64,000 nt of DNA from Gnetum montanum (taxonomy: Eukaryota > Streptophyta > Gnetopsida > Gnetales > Gnetaceae). A program made the position numbers and the translations under genes. Below are positions 57,100 through 64,000 of this stretch, piece by piece (the first letter of the stretch is position 1; every line of letters begins with the position of its first letter). The stretch lies in NCBI GenBank assembly GCA_015680685.1, contig MNCI01027256.1, forward strand, positions 119,107 through 183,106, in the 5' to 3' direction. The notes beneath the pieces were generated by a model. It worked only from the letters and a program-made list of their open reading frames with translations. It searched no databases and was not told the DNA's origin.

Positions 57100-59571
57100 A
57101 GGATGTTTTTTTAATTTTCCTTTAGTGTTTCTAGTATGATCCTCTTTCTAGATATTCACTACCCTTGTAGCACTTCTTTGTCGTGGTTGTGATGGTAGTT
57201 CCCCTTGCATGACTAGTGATGGCATTGGTGATAGAGAATTGAAAGGTTGATTTGATAGACTAGCTATTGGTCAGTGTGCATAAAGCTCAAGATCCATCCT
57301 TTTAGTGGTAGGAATACAATCCTTAGGTGGATAATAATTAGAATAACTATGCACTAAAGCATTCCCTGAAGAGATCAAACATTGTACATACTATCCATAC
57401 AGATATATTTTCCTGTACGGATACTGTTGCCTCAATGGTGGCATTGCGCACGTTGGGGATTGTTGCCACTACTACTGGTATTGCTCTTGTGGTTGAAGGT
57501 AGGCTCTACTTGGATAGTAGGTTGGCTAGAAAGGCTATTTGAGATTATTTTGAGGATAAGGTAACCATCTTGGCATCTACTTTTTGACAAATCTTGGATT
57601 GAGTGTGTATGCCCCAGACTCTTACAAGTGGGTCATAATAGGACAACATCCCTTAAGATGTTCATACTGGCACACCTTGCATCTTTCCTCATCTTCTAAA
57701 TAAGAGTCAATACACTCCTCAACTATAGCAAATATCCTTTTCTACTTATATCCTTCTCGTTCATGATCTCTTTTCTTTTTCTTATCTTTGCCTTTATTGA
57801 ATGCTTGTTCAATTCTTTCTTCTACTATCTTGAAGACTATAGCGAACTTCTCATCCACTGAGTTTCATATCTTCTCTACCTTTGTTGCTATATCATTGAT
57901 AGACTTCTAAATTGGTAGATTTTTCTTCTAAATCACATATTCTAAGGTTTCTTTTTCCTACTTATCACACATTTGAACATCCCATTTTCTGATTGATGGA
58001 TCTAGTTATACTCTTTAACTAATTCTCTCTTCTTTAACTCTCCTTCTTCTACTGCCACTTGGTCTATTAACCTTTGGATCCAATGGATGGTAATCTTTGA
58101 AAGATGTCCTTGGGCATAGACCCCAAATGTTTCTCTAGTTGTATTCCTTAACCCATATATGATGTACCTAAGTTGTTCCTTTTGCAAGAATCTATGGCCT
58201 GGACATCTACGCAGAAGATAATAGTATCTACCCATTGATGCATCAAGGGATTCATGTGTCCATTGCTTCCATCTCTAGATTTGTTTTCTAAGGTTAGACA
58301 CTCTTGAGTAATCTTGGTATTTATCATTAAAAATTTTAAGCATGGTACTCCATCTTCTAATTGATTTAGGTTCCAATGATTTGTACTAACCTTTTGCCTC
58401 TTTGATGAGTGTCCTAGAAAACAACTTGATCTTGTGCTAATCACTTTCAATATTCTAGCACATGCAAGCATCATGGAATGGTTGAAGGTGGTGTGGTGGA
58501 TCTACATTGTATCTACCTTCAAATTTAGGAATATTATTCATATCTAGTTTCTTGATGTGACTATCCCTTACATGTCTGGTGGGATTATATACAACTTCTT
58601 TGATATTGATCATACTTCAAGTGGCTAATAGGGGTTCTTCATAGTTATTGGGTTTGTAAGCTTTGTTGTAGTAGTGACCCCTCCAATGCTCATAACACTT
58701 CTTGTCCTCATGCCTATTTCTATCCATTTGTCACTCATAATCACTCTCTTCATCATCAAGAAACCTTCTTCTGTACTCCTCTCTTTTATAATCTTTTCAT
58801 CTCTCTCTATCATGGTCTCATGATCTACATTCCTTCCTGTTAGACTCTACAGATGAACGCAAAGAGGAAGATGAAGCAATTGAAGAATGGTGCCAGCTAG
58901 TTTTCCTCCTGTGACTTCATGGTTCATCCTCTTTTGGTTCTACAAAAGCTCTAGGCCTTGACCTTTATCTATGTCTTAAGTCTCTCATATTCCTTCTAAG
59001 GTCCTCTGCATGAGTTGAATTTAACTTTGTGTCAGCAAGATCTTCAATATGTATTACATGTGTGTGGGAGTGAGATCTATGAGTTTGATAAAAATTTTTA
59101 ACTTGGAGTGAAGCATATTTTATTTCTTCTAGGACAATTGTTTGAGATATCTTCTTTCCTTTGTCATGTTCATGTTGTGCTTCCATGATGACATCCCTTC
59201 TTGCTTGAGCCTCCATTGATTGGTACGGCCTCGTCATGTTCTTTGTGACTTGATAGATCTCTTGTTCATGACTTAGGCTGGCCTTTAGGAGGACTGCTTG
59301 AAACATCAATGGTATGGAACATTTTGGTGATAGAACTATGTTGTCCTATAAGTTTGTCCATCTAAGTTGTTCATCTTGGTGAAGAATGAATGTGAAATTA
59401 GGATAGTATNGTCCATCTAAGTTGTTCATCTTGGTGAAGAATGAATGTGAAATTAGGATAGTATGGATCATTATGAGCATATGTAATTCTTCTTTACATT
59501 GGGGCACTCCAGTCCTCTTCATCGTGTGTTTTGTCATGACTTCTTTGAACTTTTTTGGTAGGTGCAGCCAT
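57100..59571 (-). pseudogene. gag of element E
   Basis: The likely start is 59,571: M-A-A-P-T-K-K-V-Q-R. Then comes F-T-F-I-L-H-Q-D-E-Q-L-R-W near 59,400 (partly doubled by an N join), a His/Arg-rich linker, and K-L-D-M-N-N-I-P-K-F-E-G. The core has W-S-T-M-L-K-I-F-N-D-K-Y-Q, then A-S-M-G-R-Y-Y-Y-L-L-R-R and G-L-R-N-T-T-R-E-T-F-G-V-Y-A-Q-G. The knuckle region at about 57,690-57,640 is frame-shifted, and a Pro/Gln/Tyr tail follows. It forms the particle in intact elements. Confidence 0.8.
59356..59464. repeat. 54 bp duplication around a single-N join
   Basis: gtccatctaagttgttcatc through ggatagtat occurs at 59,356-59,409 and at 59,411-59,464, separated by one N. This is the same signature as at 1,100, so an unmerged contig overlap is likely. 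Confidence 0.85.
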
Positions 59572-59694
59572 GTTATCTATTTCATGCTTAAGTATGTGTG
59601 TACTATTAAAATTGTTTAAAAATGCAAAGGATAGACCTTGTGGTTTTTCATATAATGAACTTTATAAGATTACTACTCAACAGACATTGACACA

Positions 59695-59713
59695 TCCTCG
59701 ACAACGATGTCAA
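59695..59713 (-). other. Primer-binding site of element E
   Basis: The minus strand reads TTGACATCGTTGTCGAGGA next to the LTR end CTCATCA. It is a tRNA-Asp type site with several transitions. Confidence 0.75.
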
Positions 59714-60569
59714 TGATGAGTAGTGGCATATCCCAACACTCTACCATACAAGTCATGAGTGTCTATGTGTGACTAGATCATAATATGTGGATGAACAATG
59801 TAATTATGCTAGGCGTTGATGTTAAGTTCATTATCATTATCTTCTCACTTTGAGTTAGTGAAATCTCAATGTATGGTTTAACTCATGATGAGGCATATGA
59901 TAGATGATGTTGTAAGGCTCTTAGTACTCCTAGTTACAAACATAATGAAGGTTGAGAATAGAAATCTAAATCTAAGTAATGATTGTAATGTAAACCTACT
60001 CTAGCCTATAGCGATGAGCATCTAGTACTGGTCTATCATACATGCCTTGGGCTTGTGTAATTATCATTAGGATTACCAAGTGAAATTGATATTGAGTAAA
60101 TCAAGCAAGACCACTACTGGGTTACCAAACAAGTACACTTAAACACTTGAAACTAGTCATACCCATTCTACTTATCTAATGAACATGGAAAGTAAAGTAC
60201 TTGGAAATGTAAAGAGCTAAGCTAAGTAAATAAGAAAAATTATGCTAGGTAAAACAAAAGAACTAAGTGGATGCTGCAATGCTGAAAAGTAACCTCGATC
60301 TTTATTTTCTATCATAAACTATGCCCAAGTACAATTTACTTGAATAAAGACTTCAGTCAACTGCTTAACACCATACTACAGGCATTCACACTATTGCTAA
60401 AACTATGGAAACAAACTACAAGAATCTTGATAAGGATGGAATGCAAATTTCTTATTTCATGTGCACCCATGTGTCATATTTATAGGGTTTCACAGCTCTT
60501 GAGACATCGCATCAACAATGACATAGGACAAGATACAATATTACATCGATTCAAAAATTGGTTTTATTA
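59714..60569 (-). repeat. 5' LTR of element E
   Basis: Plus-strand text runs tgatgagtagtggcatatcc ... aaattggttttatta. A TATA box in minus orientation (catatttatagg) lies near 60,477. It is about 856 bp and matches 50,011-50,846 along its length apart from one deletion. U3 is short and lacks the motif arrays of the other LTRs. Confidence 0.85.
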
Positions 60570-63439
60570 CTAAGGAAGCTAAGAGGTTAGGAGAAGGTGT
60601 CAAATGCAGAGCTTGAATGTTGAAGATTAGGTAATGGAAGTGTTGACAATGATAATGCTAATGTCAGTGTTAGCATCAATTTCATACTTTGAAAAATTTT
60701 TGGAACTTTTCTAAGTCTTGCTCTCAAACTTTTGAGACACCTAAACTATCATTGAAATGGACCAAAATGATGTCATGATAATGTTGAGAGACTTGAGAAG
60801 CCATGAGATGAGGTCAACTATAGGATATGATGGTGTATGAGGTCAAAATGATAATTTGAAAATTGCTGATGTTGACATTGAGTGTTAGCGTCAACCATAC
60901 TTAGTGAAATTTTCATGACTTTGCCTAAACTTGAATTTTGAGTTCCCGATGTAGTGTTTGGAAAATTTGGTCACTAGAAGAACCAAGAATCCTAGGCCAC
61001 AATAGCCTAACCTTGGATCCCAAGGGTCTCTAGCAAACAAAATCTAAGGTACCTTAGATGGTTTGGTCGATCACCTAGGAACTTAGAAAATGTAAATAGG
61101 AATGGAAAAGGGAATGGAATTATAGATTTGAATGAAAATAAATAAACACAGAATTAAACTTGAAACTAAATCTGCACTACAAATGAACTAAAAACTTTAC
61201 TAAATGAAAGTATAAAGTTCACGGAGTATAGATTGTGTGCTCAAATGCATAAGAAGCTAGCTTGGAGGGAGCTTAAAGCATGTTGGAGTTAGCAGGTTGT
61301 ATTCTGTAGTCAAACTCTATGATCTAGGTACTTCAAAACTTCAATCTTTTACAACTCCTTGTTGGTTTCTATTCAAATTTGCAACTCTGGTTACAAGTGG
61401 TGTTCCACTCTTGATGCAATTTTATCACCTTGGTAGTCCTTGGCACCCAATGTGGATACAAACTTACTCTCAAAAGTGGTCAAGGCTACAAGAAAAGGCT
61501 ATGGGTTGCACAAATGTTCGTTTGAGATTGTTCAAAATTGTGAAACCTAAATAATGTCTTTACATTTTTCTTTTATAGGTTTTAGGTTGCAAATTTCTAC
61601 CATGATGACTGATGGATTGGTGCTTATTTGCTAGCATAACAACTATGGTTTCCAGCATAGTTGTCCATTTATGGAAAGTTTTGATACACCAAAGTCATCA
61701 AAACCCATTTGAATACTATAAATAGTAAACAGACTTTTATTGCTACACTAGCCTTCACCTCAACTACACTAGCCTTGGAGGGCTACACTGGCATTTGTTT
61801 GAATCCTCTAGAAATGTGGTGACTACGTTGGCCATGTGAAGGTTGCTGGAAATTAATGATGACTACACTAGCCATGCTTCCACCATTGGAAACTATCATG
61901 ACTATGTTGGCCCTTATTGGGAAAATGGAAACCCCAACAATTCCAACACTAGATGTGTGCGACTATGCTAGGTTTTGTGGTGAGTACACTAGGTTTTGCT
62001 AAAAAAATGAAAACCCAACACCATCCACACTGGAGTAGGTGGTTTCAACGTAGTTGAGGCTATACCTCCAAAAAAACCAATGAAAATGCCAAATTTGACA
62101 ATCCCCAAGGCATTTTTAGCCTTTCCAAGCCCATAGATAGACATAATACCACTTTTTCCACTTGGGAAGTGAGGTAGTAGCACTTTATAAGACATTTTTT
62201 CAACCTCAAAAAGTTAAAAGTATGCAAGATTGCAGCTTTTGGGCTACCAACCTTACATTTTCAATAAAATCTTGCCTCAAGTTGGGTGGTGAGAGTTACA
62301 AGTTACAACATGTGTTTTATTGGTGGTGTTTCATTGGCCCATATTTATTGATGTTTGGAGGATTAACTTGAGATACACCAACAAAGAATACAAAACAACA
62401 CTACAAGCCCATCACCAATGTTTCCTCTCCACACTTGATCTAGTAGTATCGAACCATGCCGAAGAGTGCTTGTGATAATGGGATAAGGTTATGATGAGAA
62501 GGTAAAATTTGCAAGTTATATTTGTTACACAAAGAAATGGCCGTGATAGTTAACAATGAGTTCCATAGGTTGACATCATGGCTATGATAGGGCACTGATA
62601 TGTTGAATAGTCAATTAAGGCTTCATGCTTCGTGCTTCGTATTTTGAAGTGTTGGTCACTTGGTAATGTTTTTGGGGAACTAACATCTCACTCCAAGGTT
62701 CCCTTGTCCATTAGGCTCCTCCCTTTGCATGTTGAAGCCACTAATTTTTCTTTTGGTCTTCATCAAATGTTTGGCTTCTTGGCAATTTTCTTCCCTACCT
62801 TTTTTTTTTTTGGGAAAAAACCTTCATTGAGTTTTAATTGTCAAGGCATGATTTGATTTGGTTTTCCTTTTGAATGAGATTTATTACATTCAACGGACTT
62901 TTTTGTGGAGCATGACAAAGAAGATGTCAAATGAACATAATGCATGAGTGTCAAACATAGGTTGCCATTGTCATTTAAGGGAAAAAAGGTCAAAATTAGG
63001 CCATGCGTTTGGGTTCAAAGAGAGGTAATAGGAGTGAAGAAAAATAAGCACTCTTGGCAATGGCAAGAAAAACTTACCAAATCTTATGCATCAAGGTCAC
63101 ACAGTAACTTGATATTGTAATGAGTTGCACCTTTGCAATGACTCTAGGCTTCATCTTGCAAGCACAACTCCAAGAGAACAATAAAGTAAGATAAAGAAAG
63201 CATGTTGTCACAATACAATGCATTGGGCTACATGAAAGAATCAACAAACTAGTCCACCAAAGGTCACAATCAACACACCCAAACGGAATCTGCATCTTGC
63301 ACTATAATTGTTACAAAGTTTTTTTAGTCCATTTCTTGTGCAAAAAGAGGTAAAGAAAAGAATGTTGGCTCACTTGTTATTGGTTACTACAATAATGTAT
63401 TTCAATGTTGATACTTGCCAAGAAAATGTGTTAAATGTA
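60570..63439. other. Region without recognised gene; motif array at 61,620-62,000
   Basis: AT-rich, with no supported ORF. A TATA-like actataaatag lies near 61,715. Around it are many variants of gactacactagcc and agcatagttg. The layout resembles an LTR U3/R region, perhaps that of the Tat-like element to the right, but no TG...CA ends were fixed. A T-run followed by gggaaaaaa lies at 62,802-62,820. Confidence 0.4.
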
Positions 63440-64000
63440 ATAAGGCTTTAGATAGGAATGATTGACTAGATTGGCCAATTCATTCCCATTCATGTTCACT
63501 ATTCTAAAGGCTCCATTTTCATAGGCCTTGATGATCAAGAGGGGCCCTTCCCAGTTGGTTGAAAACTTGTCCACATGCTCATGAACAACTTTGATCTTTC
63601 ATTTTTTTAGGTTATGGTGGCACTATTGTTTCTACCTCCCTTGGTATCACTTGATGTGAGCAAGCATTCATACTCGTTGCTTCTCCACTGAGTCTAGGTC
63701 CATGGTACGTAGCTCCTTGTTTTGTTCATTGTTGACAAAGTTCGATAGAGCCATTCTAAGTGATGAAACTTGCAGTTCAAGAGGCAAAACAGCTTCAGAT
63801 CCATAAACTAGGCTATATAGAGTTACACCAATTGTGGTTTAATAGGTTATTTGGGAGGCGTAAGTTCTAGTAAGGAACTTGGTTCTATGTGTTTTCTCCT
63901 CACCATTGTGATTTAGATAGGAATTTCAACTAAGGGACCCTCTATGATGTCTCTAGCACCAAGGTCAATGGTTACCAAACTACCTTAGGGTGTTATGGTT
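63440..64000 (-). pseudogene. Tat-like gypsy integrase C-terminus (runs off window)
   Basis: The minus strand reads I-G-V-T-L-Y-S-L-V-Y-G-S-E-A-V-L-P-L-E at about 63,835-63,780. It then has S-L-R-M-A-L, a helical part, K-V-V-H-E-H-V-D-K-F and N-W-E-G-P-L-L-I. After that come K-A-Y-E-N-G-A-F-R-I and M-N-G-N-E-L-A-N-L-V-N (about 63,480). This chain marks the integrase end of Tat/Ogre-type gypsy elements and differs from the integrase of element A. In-frame stops are present. The rest of pol lies right of the window. Confidence 0.8.

Larger units (their letters stand above)
50011..60569 (-). mobile_element. Ty3/gypsy element E, both LTRs, pol core deleted
   Basis: The LTRs are 50,011-50,846 (3') and 59,714-60,569 (5'). 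Flanks are ctgag (50,006-50,010) and ctaag (60,570-60,574), a 5 bp target-site duplication with one change. The interior, in minus order, is primer site, gag, protease, then directly the post-integrase purine block (55,976), spacer, ORF3 and 3' LTR. RT, RNase H and integrase are missing. Length is 10.6 kb. ORF3 and gag still carry mutations but fewer than in A. Confidence 0.88.

Overview
The window reads as AT-rich plant nuclear DNA, most plausibly from a large repeat-laden genome such as a gymnosperm. That inference rests on stacked, heavily decayed plant-type LTR retrotransposons, a plant L1-type LINE and one intron-containing plant gene relic. Nothing bacterial, organellar or CRISPR-like was seen, and no intact protein-coding gene is present.

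Layout: 1-10,087 is the 3' three quarters of a plus-strand Ty3/gypsy element (A): gag tail, protease, RT, RNase H, integrase, a coiled-coil third ORF and a 3' LTR. It abuts an opposite-strand LTR remnant (10,088-10,669) and a decayed LINE RT (about 10,700-11,750). Next is an LTR (11,816-18,298) split by a 5.5 kb L1-type LINE (12,668-18,161) with a 16 bp target-site duplication.

The non-mobile centrepiece is 18,658-23,403, minus strand: a 12-exon pectin acetylesterase gene whose introns are retained but whose frame is broken several times. From 26,475 to 34,929 an old antisense LTR is interrupted by a 7.4 kb minus-strand gypsy element (B) with a perfect AAATG target-site duplication. From 38,228 to about 47,000 there is a stack: an LTR fragment, a solo LTR inside it (ATAAT duplication, 201-N gap), then two plus-strand gag-protease stubs (C and D). 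Element E (50,011-60,569, minus) has gag, protease and ORF3 but has lost RT-RNase H-integrase. The right edge (about 63,440-64,000, minus) is the integrase end of a different, Tat-like gypsy element.

A-E form one related family. They share TGAT...ATCA LTR ends, a tRNA-Asp-type primer-binding site, an odd short zinc knuckle in Gag, and an ORF3 (kept in A and E) that begins MAPK and carries an LPFP...IRKLC motif. Their LTR U3 segments carry subfamily-specific short-motif arrays. Several single-N joins have duplicated or inverted flanks and look like assembly faults. Boundaries come from reading the sequence by eye and may be off by a few bases.
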